64,000 nt of DNA from Rothia sp. (in: high G+C Gram-positive bacteria) (GTDB lineage Bacteria > Actinomycetota > Actinomycetes > Actinomycetales > Micrococcaceae): NCBI RefSeq assembly GCF_030540545.1, contig NZ_JAUNVZ010000002.1, forward strand, positions 62,001 to 126,000. Reading direction: 5' to 3'. The notes beneath the pieces are model-generated. The model did not search any database and was not told where the DNA came from. It saw nothing but the letters and a program-made list of their open reading frames with translations. Below are positions 44,874 through 53,374 of the stretch, piece after piece; within the stretch, counting starts at the first letter, position 1, and each line of letters opens with the position of its first letter. Made by a program: the position numbers and the translations under genes.

Positions 44874-46757
44874 ATGTGTGGAATTGTTGGATATGTAGGT
44901 CTGGGTACCACCCCGGACAATAAGAAGTTCGACCACAACGCATACGACGTTGTGATTGAAGGTCTGCGCCGCCAGGAATACCGCGGCTACGACTCTGCAG
45001 GTGTTGCACTCATCTGCCCCGACGGAATCGAATTCCGTAAGAAGAAGGGTAAGCTGATCGAGCTCGAAAACGAGGTCGAAGCACGCCCCCTGGACGAATC
45101 CTTTATCGGTATCGGCCACACCCGCTGGGCTACCCACGGTGGTCCCACCGACGCTAACGCTCACCCCCACGTTGTTGACGGCGGCAAGCTCGCTGTTGTG
45201 CACAACGGTATCGTCGAAAACTTCGCAGAACTGCGCGCTGAGCTGCAGGCAGAAGGCTTCGAGTTCCTCTCTCAGACCGACACCGAGGTAGCCGGCGCCC
45301 TGATCGCAAGCATCTACGACAAGCTTGAGACCAAGGACCTGACCGAGGCTGTCCGCCAGGCATCCAACCGCATGGAAGGTGCCTTCACCATTCTGGCAAT
45401 CCACCGCGATTGCCCCGACCGTGTGGTAGCAACCCGCCGTAACTCCCCCCTGGTCATCGGCCTGGGCGAGAACGAAAACTTCCTGGGCTCTGACGTCTCT
45501 GCTTTCATTGACTACACCAAGGAAGCAGTGGAAATGGGTCAGGATCAGATCGTGACTATTACCTCCAATGGCTACGAGATTATTGACTTCGACGGCAACC
45601 CCGCCGAGGGCAAGCCCTTCCACATTGAATGGGACGCAGCAGCAGCTGAAAAGGGCGGCTACAACTCCTTCATGGAAAAGGAAATCCACGAGCAGCCCGC
45701 AGCCGTTGAGCAGACCCTCATGGGTCGTATGGACGAAAACGGCAACCTGACTCTGGACGAGCTGAACATCGACGACTCGGTACTGCGCTCCATCGACAAG
45801 ATCATCGTGGTTGCTTGCGGTACCGCAGCATACGCTGGCCAGGTGGCACGCTACGCCATCGAGCACTGGTGCCGTATCCCCACCGAGGTTGAGCTGGCAC
45901 ACGAGTTCCGCTACCGTGACCCGATCGTGAACGAGAAGACCCTGATCGTGGCTCTCTCCCAGTCCGGCGAGACCATGGACACCCTGATGGCTGTGCGCCA
46001 CGCACGCGAACAGGGCGCAAAGGTCATCTCCATCTGCAACACCAATGGCTCGACCCTGCCCCGCGAATCCGACGCAGCGCTGTACACCCACGCCGGCCCG
46101 GAAATCGCAGTGGCATCTACCAAGGCATTCCTTGCACAGATCACCGCAGCATACCTGCTGGGCCTGTACCTGGCACAGCTGCGCGGCAATAAGTACAAGG
46201 ACGAAATCGCTGCAATTCTCGCCGAGCTGCAGAAGATGCCCGAAAAGATCCAGCGCGTTATCGACAATGACGAAGCTGTGAAGGCACTGGGCGTAGAGAT
46301 GAAGGACGCATCCTCCGTGATCTTCCTGGGCCGCCACGTTGGCTACCCCGTAGCTATGGAAGGCGCCCTGAAGCTGAAGGAAATCACCTACATCCACGCT
46401 GAAGGCTTCGCGGCAGGCGAGCTCAAGCACGGCCCGATCGCTCTGATCGACGAGGGCCAGCCCGTAATTATCGTGGTTCCCTCCCCGAACGGTCGCGACT
46501 CGCTGCACGGCAAGGTCGTTTCCAATATTCAGGAAGTGCGCGCACGCGGTGCCTACACCATCGTGATCGCAGAAGAGGGCGATGAGGCAGTCAAGGACTA
46601 CGCAGACCGCCTGATTACCGTACCGGCAGCTCCCTCCCTGCTGCAGCCTCTGCTGGCAACCGTGCCGCTGCAGATCTTCGCATGCGCCCTGGCAGAAGCT
46701 AAGGGCCTGGACGTTGACCAGCCGCGTAACCTGGCAAAGTCTGTGACCGTGGAGTAA
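44874..46757 (+). CDS. glmS: Glutamine--fructose-6-phosphate aminotransferase (isomerising)
   Basis: 627-aa enzyme making glucosamine-6-P from fructose-6-P and glutamine, the first step to UDP-GlcNAc for peptidoglycan, teichoic-type polymers and mycothiol. Catalytic N-terminal Cys2 (MCGIVGYVG), glutaminase motifs HTRWATHG and HNGIVEN, then two SIS sugar-isomerase domains (CGTAAYAG; ALSQSGETMDTL; GRHVGYPVAMEGALKLKE) and the terminal PRNLAKSVTVE. Product feeds GlmM (39244). Terminator at 46780-46830. Confidence 0.98.
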   Translation: MCGIVGYVGLGTTPDNKKFDHNAYDVVIEGLRRQEYRGYDSAGVALICPDGIEFRKKKGKLIELENEVEARPLDESFIGIGHTRWATHGGPTDANAHPHVVDGGKLAVVHNGIVENFAELRAELQAEGFEFLSQTDTEVAGALIASIYDKLETKDLTEAVRQASNRMEGAFTILAIHRDCPDRVVATRRNSPLVIGLGENENFLGSDVSAFIDYTKEAVEMGQDQIVTITSNGYEIIDFDGNPAEGKPFHIEWDAAAAEKGGYNSFMEKEIHEQPAAVEQTLMGRMDENGNLTLDELNIDDSVLRSIDKIIVVACGTAAYAGQVARYAIEHWCRIPTEVELAHEFRYRDPIVNEKTLIVALSQSGETMDTLMAVRHAREQGAKVISICNTNGSTLPRESDAALYTHAGPEIAVASTKAFLAQITAAYLLGLYLAQLRGNKYKDEIAAILAELQKMPEKIQRVIDNDEAVKALGVEMKDASSVIFLGRHVGYPVAMEGALKLKEITYIHAEGFAAGELKHGPIALIDEGQPVIIVVPSPNGRDSLHGKVVSNIQEVRARGAYTIVIAEEGDEAVKDYADRLITVPAAPSLLQPLLATVPLQIFACALAEAKGLDVDQPRNLAKSVTVE

Positions 46758-46779
46758 TCTCTACCCGGCTCAAGCCTAT

Positions 46780-46830
46780 AAAGCACCCCGCTGTACTCGC
46801 TTCTCAAAGCGCGTGCGGCGGGGTGCTTTT
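46780..46830 (+). terminator. glmS terminator
   Basis: Stem AAAGCACCCCGC/GCGGGGTGCTTT with a long inner loop, ending TTTTC. Confidence 0.85.
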
Positions 46831-46951
46831 CTACGTCATAAAGAGGTTCTTCAGCATAAAATCCTAGATAGAGAAGACAGATAAGGGTACACTAAAAATA
46901 CACGCTCAATACCGTCCGGAGAGAGCCGGGCGCAGTACCCCAAGGAGCCCC

Positions 46952-47401
46952 ATGATTATCGGAGTCGGCGTAGATACCGTCAATATTGAACGCTTCGCGC
47001 GCATTACCGAAGAAACCCCCGCCTTTGTCCGCCGGGTCTTCACCCCCTCAGAACGCACCCGCAACACCCGCTCCCTGGCGGTACGATTCGCCGCCAAAGA
47101 AGCCATCGCCAAAGTACTGGGCGCACCCGCAGGGCTCAACTGGCAAGATTGCGAAGTAGCAAGCACCGACGCCGGAGCCCCCTATGTGCGCGTGCGAGGC
47201 ACCATTGCAGCCCGCGCCCGCGCCCTGGGGATTAACCGCATCCACCTGAGCCTGACCCACGACGAACCCATGGCTATAGCCATTGCCACCGCAGAATATT
47301 TGAGCCAGAGCGAACTGGAACACCTGCGCACCTTTAACCCCGAATCCTATGAGCTGACTGTGCTGCCGGATGAAGATAACGAACCGGTCTTTAGCCTCTA
47401 A
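46952..47401 (+). CDS. acpS: Holo-[acyl-carrier-protein] synthase
   Basis: 149-aa enzyme that transfers 4'-phosphopantetheine from CoA to acyl carrier proteins. Magnesium-binding Asp8 in GVGVDTVNIERF and Glu50 in RFAAKEAIAKVLG are present, as is HLSLTHDEPMAIA. About 25 residues longer than the shortest homologues at the C-terminus. CAAGGAG precedes the ATG. Followed after 46 bases by nnr, a common pairing. The cofactor precursor depends on coaA upstream. Confidence 0.95.
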   Translation: MIIGVGVDTVNIERFARITEETPAFVRRVFTPSERTRNTRSLAVRFAAKEAIAKVLGAPAGLNWQDCEVASTDAGAPYVRVRGTIAARARALGINRIHLSLTHDEPMAIAIATAEYLSQSELEHLRTFNPESYELTVLPDEDNEPVFSL

Positions 47402-47447
47402 GGGCACGTACCATAGCCCTTTCCCCGCATAATTCACAGGAGATAGA

Positions 47448-49199
47448 ATGCTGGATATTTACACCGCCGAAGATATTCGCACCGCCGAAGCCCCCTATAT
47501 TAACGTCCCGGGCTATAACGGCTACCTGATGGCGCGCGCCGCCAAAGCGCTCGCCAAAGAAACCCGCGCCTACCTCAAAAAGCGCTATAAGCATCGCGCA
47601 CCCGAAAACACTCACCTGCTGCTACTGGTTGGCCCCGGAAATAACGGCGCCGACACCATCTGGGCGGGTAAACGCCTGGCGAGAAAAGGCTACCGCATTG
47701 ACCTGCTACTCACCGACCCGGACGGACAGAATCTGACCCTGGCGGCAGCTGAAAGCATGGACGGCACGCGCATTATTGGCGCCGAATGGGAACAAGCCTT
47801 TAGCTGCGAAGCGCTGCAACACTACCAGCTGATTATTGACGGTGTGCTGGGCACCGGCGCCAGGGGAGCAGCCCGCGGAGTTGCCGGTCGCCTGCTGGAA
47901 AAGCTGCGTGCCCTGCAAATCCAGGATATGCTGCCCCCGGTGATTGCATGCGATATGCCCACCGGCATTGACGCGCATAGCGGCACCCTGCACGAACCCT
48001 GTCTGCGTGCTGAACGCACCGTCACCTTTATTGGACGTAAACTACCTGCAGGAACCGCTCTGGAGGCGGCTTGCGGTGAGATTAAACTCCACGATCTGGG
48101 CATTCCCGAAGCCCTCAATGACTTCTTCCCCGCGCTAATCGTACCCGAACGCCAGGACCACGCTCAGGTGCTCAGCCTGCCCAATGAGAACTCCCATAAA
48201 TACACTCGCGGAGTGCTGGGAGTGCTCGCCGGAAGCGATGAATACCCGGGGGCAGCCGTGCTGACCACGCGCGCGGCAATCAATACCGGTGTGGGCATGG
48301 TGCGCTATGGATACCCCAGCCGCGAGGTGCGCTCCCTGGTGCTCGCCTCCTGCCCCGAAGCGGTCACCTTTGATGCCTCCGAAAGCCGCGGACATATTCC
48401 CGTGCAACATGTGGACGCCTGCACCATTGGTAGCGGAGTGAACTTTAGCAACGCCACCCTGCGCATGCTGCAGGACGTACTCGAATCAGATACCCCCGCC
48501 GTACTGGACGCCGGCGCCCTGGATCTGGTGGCTGCCTATTTAGCGCATAGCAGCGCACCGCTGGGTATTGAGAAAATCCTGACCCCGCACGCCGGGGAAC
48601 TGGCTCGATTCTTCAATATTTTCGCTTCGGAGAACCCCACCCGGTGGAACGCCCTGCACGCAAGCGGCCTGATGCACAACCCCCTGCGTGCCGGCGCTAC
48701 CATGCCCAGTAGGGAAGATATTGAAGCAGAACCCTACTATTGGGTGCGCGCCGCAGCCTGGGTCAGCGGTGCAACCGTGATGCTCAAGGGTGGTACGAGC
48801 CTGATTGCCACCGGCCCGCAAGCCAATATTTACGACCCGGCACGCGTGCAAGAACTGACCATTCTGCCGGTGGTCAGTGTACCCGGTGCAACCCCCTGGC
48901 TGGCGACCGCCGGAAGCGGGGATACCCTCTCGGGTATTCTGGGCGCCCTGCTGGCGCAGGTTGCCGCCGAAGTGGAGTCCTTCTCCCGCGCGCTGAACTA
49001 TTCGCCCTCCCTGCCCTCACGTATTGCCGCTCTGGCGGTATACCTGCACGGACAGGCGGCACTGGAATCCATTCCCTGGATGCTCGGCCCGGTACCGGCA
49101 ACGCGCGTGACGGAGGCTCTGCCTCAGGCTATTGCTGAACTGGCTGAGGAACTGCCCGCAAGCACAGCGTGGTTGGCTGATAAAGTCTTCAAGCACTAG
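47448..49199 (+). CDS. nnr: Bifunctional NAD(P)H-hydrate epimerase / ADP-dependent dehydratase
   Basis: 583-aa repair enzyme that restores hydrated NADH and NADPH. The N-terminal YjeF_N epimerase domain (about 1-225) carries LLVGPGNNGADTIWAGKRLARKGY, where the usual GGDG is GADT, and CDMPTGIDAHSG. The C-terminal carbohydrate-kinase-like dehydratase domain (about 240-570) has GVLGVLAGSDEYPGAA, LTPHAGELARFF and the catalytic Asp492 in GSGDTLSGILGALLAQ. AGGAGATAG before the ATG. Follows acpS; alr, normally next, is displaced by a minus-strand block. Confidence 0.94.
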   Translation: MLDIYTAEDIRTAEAPYINVPGYNGYLMARAAKALAKETRAYLKKRYKHRAPENTHLLLLVGPGNNGADTIWAGKRLARKGYRIDLLLTDPDGQNLTLAAAESMDGTRIIGAEWEQAFSCEALQHYQLIIDGVLGTGARGAARGVAGRLLEKLRALQIQDMLPPVIACDMPTGIDAHSGTLHEPCLRAERTVTFIGRKLPAGTALEAACGEIKLHDLGIPEALNDFFPALIVPERQDHAQVLSLPNENSHKYTRGVLGVLAGSDEYPGAAVLTTRAAINTGVGMVRYGYPSREVRSLVLASCPEAVTFDASESRGHIPVQHVDACTIGSGVNFSNATLRMLQDVLESDTPAVLDAGALDLVAAYLAHSSAPLGIEKILTPHAGELARFFNIFASENPTRWNALHASGLMHNPLRAGATMPSREDIEAEPYYWVRAAAWVSGATVMLKGGTSLIATGPQANIYDPARVQELTILPVVSVPGATPWLATAGSGDTLSGILGALLAQVAAEVESFSRALNYSPSLPSRIAALAVYLHGQAALESIPWMLGPVPATRVTEALPQAIAELAEELPASTAWLADKVFKH

Positions 49200-49210
49200 A
49201 GCCTAGAAAT

Positions 49211-49252
49211 AAAGGTGTGGGTGGGATACATAAGTATCCCACCCACACCTTT
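49211..49252. terminator. Bidirectional terminator between nnr and the sugar transferase gene
   Basis: 19-bp perfect stem AAAGGTGTGGGTGGGATAC with complement and ATAA loop. A- and T-edges serve both converging genes. Confidence 0.85.
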
Positions 49253-49292
49253 ATCTACAGGAGTATATAAAACACGCAGAGGATTGAGGAGC

Positions 49293-50921
49293 TTAGTACG
49301 CGCCATCCTTAGCGAAGACCGCACGCACAGTACGCAGCAGAATCACAATATCGCCGGTAAGCGACCAGTTCTCCACATAGTACAGATCCAAGCGAACGGA
49401 CTCTTCCCAGGAGAGGTCACTACGGCCGGAGACCTGCCACAGACCGGTAATACCGGGCTTGACCAGCAGACGACGGTAGACAATATCCTCGTACTGATCC
49501 ACCTCTTCGGGCAGCGGCGGGCGCGGACCCACCAGGGACATATCGCCCACAAAAACATTCCACAGCTGGGGCAGCTCATCAATGGAGTACTTGCGGATAA
49601 AACGACCAATGGGCGTAATACGCGGGTCATTAGCCATCTTAAAGAGCACACCGTTACCCTCATTCTGGCTCATCAGCTGCTTCTTAACCTCTTCAGCATC
49701 GGTGCGCATAGAACGGAACTTGACCATGCGGAAAGAAGAACCGTTCAGACCAACACGCTCCTGGAAGAAGAATGCCGGGCCGCCATCGCGCTTAATCAGC
49801 AGACCAACCACCAGGAAGAGGGGAGAAAGAAGCAGCAGGCCCAGACCCGAAGCCACCACATCCAGGGTGCGCTTCATAAAGGCAGACAGACCGGTAATAC
49901 GCGGGGTGGACACATGCACCAGAGGTACGCCGTTCAGCGGCTGAATGTGCATGCGCGGGCCGGCAATATCGGTGGTTGCGGGAGCCATAATCAGGGAAAT
50001 ATGGGCATCGGCAAGCTTCCAACCCAGCAGACGCAGCTGCTCCGGGGAAAGCATATGACCGTTCGAGACCGCCACCATATGAATATTATTCTCGGCAATC
50101 ACGCGCATAATCTCAGAGGGGTCAGTGCTATAACCCAGTACGGGAATCGGGGCGTTATCCACCGTGGAACCGGGCTTAATGCCGGGCAGGTAGAGAGCCT
50201 CGGGAGACAGTCCCGAAGAAATTGCACCCTTAAGAGTCTTATAGAGGTGCTCACCGGTGGGCAGATCAGCAATGAGCAGTACACGAGTTAGACCGCGGCC
50301 GCGCATACGCTGACGCACCAGCTGCTGGCGCAGCAGCCAGCGCCAAAGTAGCAGCAAGCTAATACCCAGGGGGTAGGAAATCAGCATGTACATGCGGGTA
50401 ATGCTGATCTGGGTAAAGAACGCAAAAATAATCAGCAGGCAGAAGAAGTAGGTGCTGCCGCGAGTAACCAGACGGTACTCTTCCAAACCCAAGCCGAGCA
50501 CGCGAATATTACGCGAGCCGTTGAACTGGAGTACAAACCACCAGCCGATGGTAATGCCCAGACCCACGAAGAAGTAATCCAGGGTTGCGTAAGCGTGGCC
50601 GAGTAGGTTCAGGGGCCAAATATTGACTGGGGGCAGGTCAGCGCTCTCATTGCCGAAGCGAATGAGGTGCGAGATGACCATGGTCAGAGTAATGACCGCG
50701 AAATCGCCCAGGTAGAGGGCGCGCAAAATCTTGGGATGCCAGCTGCGCTTAGGCGTGTAGTTGGCACCCCACATGTTTTGAAGTCTTTCTTGAGCCTTCA
50801 AAGGTTCAATCTCCTGCACATATGGAATCCGAAAGTATGAACCGTATGCTTGGCGCCTCGGTGAAAAGCGCCCGGCATGACGAGGAATACGTTCTATGTC
50901 GTTTGTGTATGAGTGAGTCAT
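49293..50921 (-). CDS. Polyprenyl-phosphate sugar-1-phosphate transferase (initiating glycosyltransferase, WbaP/CpsE-like)
   Basis: 542-aa membrane enzyme expected to load the first sugar-phosphate onto undecaprenyl phosphate for an exopolysaccharide, capsule or wall glycan. Architecture: N-terminal ~65 cytosolic residues, four or five transmembrane segments (about 66-200), a CoA-binding-like Rossmann region (about 205-325), one more hydrophobic segment in KRTLDVVASGLGLLLLSPLF (about 335-355), and the catalytic bacterial sugar-transferase domain with FFFQERVG, VKFRSMRTDAEE, IRKYSIDELPQLWNVFVGDMSLVGPRPPLPEE and KPGITGLWQVSGRSDLSWE. Start codon uncertain; an internal Met at about residue 50 is possible. 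No polysaccharide cluster neighbours it. Confidence 0.93.
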   Translation of the reverse strand: MTHSYTNDIERIPRHAGRFSPRRQAYGSYFRIPYVQEIEPLKAQERLQNMWGANYTPKRSWHPKILRALYLGDFAVITLTMVISHLIRFGNESADLPPVNIWPLNLLGHAYATLDYFFVGLGITIGWWFVLQFNGSRNIRVLGLGLEEYRLVTRGSTYFFCLLIIFAFFTQISITRMYMLISYPLGISLLLLWRWLLRQQLVRQRMRGRGLTRVLLIADLPTGEHLYKTLKGAISSGLSPEALYLPGIKPGSTVDNAPIPVLGYSTDPSEIMRVIAENNIHMVAVSNGHMLSPEQLRLLGWKLADAHISLIMAPATTDIAGPRMHIQPLNGVPLVHVSTPRITGLSAFMKRTLDVVASGLGLLLLSPLFLVVGLLIKRDGGPAFFFQERVGLNGSSFRMVKFRSMRTDAEEVKKQLMSQNEGNGVLFKMANDPRITPIGRFIRKYSIDELPQLWNVFVGDMSLVGPRPPLPEEVDQYEDIVYRRLLVKPGITGLWQVSGRSDLSWEESVRLDLYYVENWSLTGDIVILLRTVRAVFAKDGAY

Positions 50922-51009
50922 TGAGCACCGCCCGCCGGAATGGTCAGGACAATGACTGAGCGGAGTTCAACGATTGGCAGAATGTCTAAAAGTACACTCT
51001 GTATCACCT

Positions 51010-51015
51010 ATTCTA
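51010..51015 (-). promoter_or_regulatory. Candidate -10 element upstream of the sugar transferase gene
   Basis: Minus-strand TAGAAT about 90 bases upstream of the chosen start; no convincing -35 at normal spacing. Confidence 0.25.
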
Positions 51016-51146
51016 AACCGTGTTTATGCAGATGGGCGCGATATTCGGTCAAAAAATTTAAAAAGGGGACTATGACCCTGAGAACACTCAAGCACCACTT
51101 GAAGAAAGCTTGAGATAGGGCAGGCAGAGGCAAGTTGAAGGTACAC

Positions 51147-51176
51147 AAAAGCGGGCGAGGCACACGCCCCGCCCGC
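51147..51176 (-). terminator. Terminator of the mshA-phosphatase unit
   Basis: Minus strand: GCGGGCGGGGCG...GCCTCGCCCGC hairpin followed by TTTTGTG, about 40 bases after the stop of the gene ending at 51214. Confidence 0.75.
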
Positions 51177-51213
51177 CGTACGCATTTTATCCGCTCGTGC
51201 GGTATAGGCCACC

Positions 51214-51999
51214 CTAGCGGTACTGCTCCAGACCCGCCTCGGTAATAATAAAGTCAATCACCGGCTCGTAACGATTCGGCGGCACATTATCATCCATGGG
51301 CACGCACACCGGCAGATCGCCCTGCTCAGCGGCAACAAAAAGACCCGGATCATTACAATCGGCAATACCAATGGTCAGCAATCCCTCGGTCGATGCGGCG
51401 TAACCTGCCATACCGTGATCAGAAACCACCAGCTCAGGCAGCTGAGCGCGCTCACGCAATTGATCCAGCGCAATCTTCATCGGACCGGGAAAATGAGTAT
51501 GCTGCAAATTCCCGTACTGCTCAAACATGACCACAGAGAAAATCTGGCGCACATCGCCATCCAAGAAATGCTCTCCCTGCTCAATCTCCAGCACGCTGGC
51601 ACCGGCGGCACGAGCCACACGCGCCATCTCTGCATAGATCGGGAAAAGACCCGCCGGATGGCCGGTCGCAAAAAGAATACGCTTGCGCTCGCGCACCGCC
51701 TGCCCAAAAATACGGGCGTACTCGCGCAGCTGCTCAATGCACTGGGCGGATCCGATAGTGTCCTGGCCGTGAGTGTGAGAACGGTCGGGGTTCAGACCGG
51801 CGCGGCGCACCATAATCTCGAACACCTCATCCCAGCTGTACTCACGCGCACGTTGCACGCCAAATTCCAGGTGCTCATTGTGATCCAAAAAACCCTGAAT
51901 ATGGTCCAGATTATTCTCGCGCGGGGTCGCAACATTACCTGTAATTCGTGCTGAATCCAGGTACTGCGCGAATTCCTGATCGCTCATTGAAAAAGTCAT
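51214..51999 (-). CDS. Putative phosphatase encoded next to mshA
   Basis: 261-aa soluble protein, no signal or membrane segment. Residues that look functional: HTHGQDTIGSAQ (about 84-95), LFATGHPAGLFPIYAEMAR (about 118-136), LVVSDHGMAGYAAS and IGIADCNDPGLFVA in the C-terminal half. I recall similar actinobacterial proteins labelled simply phosphatase; the fold is not one I can name. It begins 9 bases after the mshA stop on the same strand, so the two are probably cotranscribed. MshA makes a phosphorylated product that needs dephosphorylation, which makes this a candidate for that step (inference). Start may be five codons later (MSDQ). Confidence 0.6.
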   Translation of the reverse strand: MTFSMSDQEFAQYLDSARITGNVATPRENNLDHIQGFLDHNEHLEFGVQRAREYSWDEVFEIMVRRAGLNPDRSHTHGQDTIGSAQCIEQLREYARIFGQAVRERKRILFATGHPAGLFPIYAEMARVARAAGASVLEIEQGEHFLDGDVRQIFSVVMFEQYGNLQHTHFPGPMKIALDQLRERAQLPELVVSDHGMAGYAASTEGLLTIGIADCNDPGLFVAAEQGDLPVCVPMDDNVPPNRYEPVIDFIITEAGLEQYR

Positions 52000-52008
52000 A
52001 GCTTAAGC

Positions 52009-53259
52009 TTAGCGCTCGCCGGACTCTGCAACCGCAAACTGCCGGTAGTATTCCAGCAGGGAGGAGGCGGTCGCCTCCCAGGAAAAGCGGCGGGCGCGCT
52101 GTGCTGCCCGCTTACCCAGCTGCTCGCGTAAGCTCGGATTGCGTACCAGGTACTCAATGGCAGCTGCCCAGGCAGATGCAGTGCGCTCAGCAACCAGCAT
52201 GCCGCTGACGTTATTTTCCACCGCGTAGCGCAGGCCGTCCGCATCGCTGGCAAGCACGGCGGCACCGCATGCCTGTGATTCCAGAGCCACCAGACCGAAG
52301 GTCTCGGAGGAAGAGGGGCAGGCAACAATATCGGCGTGCTGAAAATACTCTGCCAGCTTATGCGGAGGCGCCGAAGGGCGCAGGTACACGCGCTCTCCCA
52401 AACCCAGCTCTTCGGCTCGTCGGCCCAGGGCGCGCATATAGTCCGAGTCAATATCGCTCATCATATGTAGATCCACGCTAATATCTGCTGGAAGGTACGG
52501 CAGAGCCTCAACCAGCAGGTGCGCGCCCTTGAGCGGAGCGGCACGACCGGCAAAATACAGGCTGGATGTAGTGGAACTGCCGGCGTGATCTCGCTGAATT
52601 GAGGGTTCGGGGCGGAAAATCGAAATATCCACACCGGGAGCAACAACTGCCAGATTCTTTACCGGCACGCTGTAGTAGCGGCTAATATCTGCCGCCTCCA
52701 GCGGGGTATTAACAATGCTCAGCGCCACGGAACGGAGAATCTTTTCTTCACCCTCATAACGATAGGCGGGCTCGGCAGGTTCGTGCTCGCCGCGGCGCGC
52801 ATCCTTGGTCGCGGCGGTGGTGTGCGGGGTGAAAATCACCGGAATCTCGCTCTGACCCTGCGCGCTATAACTACGGCTTATCTCCAGGGCAGTCAGCGCC
52901 GAGAGCCAATAGTGAGCGTGAATAATATCGGGGGTTTGCCGTGCAGCCTGCAAGCATCCGCGCGCGAAATCAGTAACAAAGAGGTGCTGCTCATCTCGGC
53001 TCGCCGTCTCAAAACCTGGGCACTCAATGCGGTGGGTAGCAATACGCTCAGCGTAGGGTGCCAGAGCCGCAGGCAGGGGAGATGGCTCGCCCAAAGCCAG
53101 GGTAAAGACCTCCACCTGCAGAGAATCATCCAGCGCCATCATTGCCGCCAGTGAACGGGCAATATACACATTCATACCGCCCGCGCTACCATTGCCCGGC
53201 TGCGCGAAGGGATCGGTGTGCATAGAGATAATATGCAGGGTGAGATGAGAGGAAGACAT
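52009..53259 (-). CDS. mshA: D-inositol-3-phosphate glycosyltransferase (mycothiol pathway)
   Basis: 416-aa GT4-family enzyme, first committed step of mycothiol: UDP-GlcNAc + inositol-3-P to GlcNAc-Ins-P. N-terminal ISMHTDPFAQPGNGSAGGMNVYI aligns with the MshA signature (HTSPLAQPG-GDAGGMNVY). HYWLSAL, TPHTTAATK, APGVDISIFRP, FAGRAAPLKGAHLLVEAL and the donor-site PSSSETFGLVALESQACG are also in the expected order. Somewhat divergent in the middle. TAGAGT lies 6 nt before the ATG, predicting a leaderless mRNA. Divergent from alr. Confidence 0.88.
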   Translation of the reverse strand: MSSSHLTLHIISMHTDPFAQPGNGSAGGMNVYIARSLAAMMALDDSLQVEVFTLALGEPSPLPAALAPYAERIATHRIECPGFETASRDEQHLFVTDFARGCLQAARQTPDIIHAHYWLSALTALEISRSYSAQGQSEIPVIFTPHTTAATKDARRGEHEPAEPAYRYEGEEKILRSVALSIVNTPLEAADISRYYSVPVKNLAVVAPGVDISIFRPEPSIQRDHAGSSTTSSLYFAGRAAPLKGAHLLVEALPYLPADISVDLHMMSDIDSDYMRALGRRAEELGLGERVYLRPSAPPHKLAEYFQHADIVACPSSSETFGLVALESQACGAAVLASDADGLRYAVENNVSGMLVAERTASAWAAAIEYLVRNPSLREQLGKRAAQRARRFSWEATASSLLEYYRQFAVAESGER

Positions 53260-53265
53260 ATATAC

Positions 53266-53271
53266 ACTCTA
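53266..53271 (-). promoter_or_regulatory. -10 element of mshA (leaderless start)
   Basis: Minus-strand TAGAGT, 6 nt upstream of the ATG at 53259. Confidence 0.5.
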
Positions 53272-53374
53272 CCGTTTCTGCTCTGGCGCGAAGTGCTACC
53301 AGAGGACATAGTCCACCCTGCACGCTATACCCAAGAGCGTACAATAGGGGTAGAAATCCCGAGAAAGGCGCACC

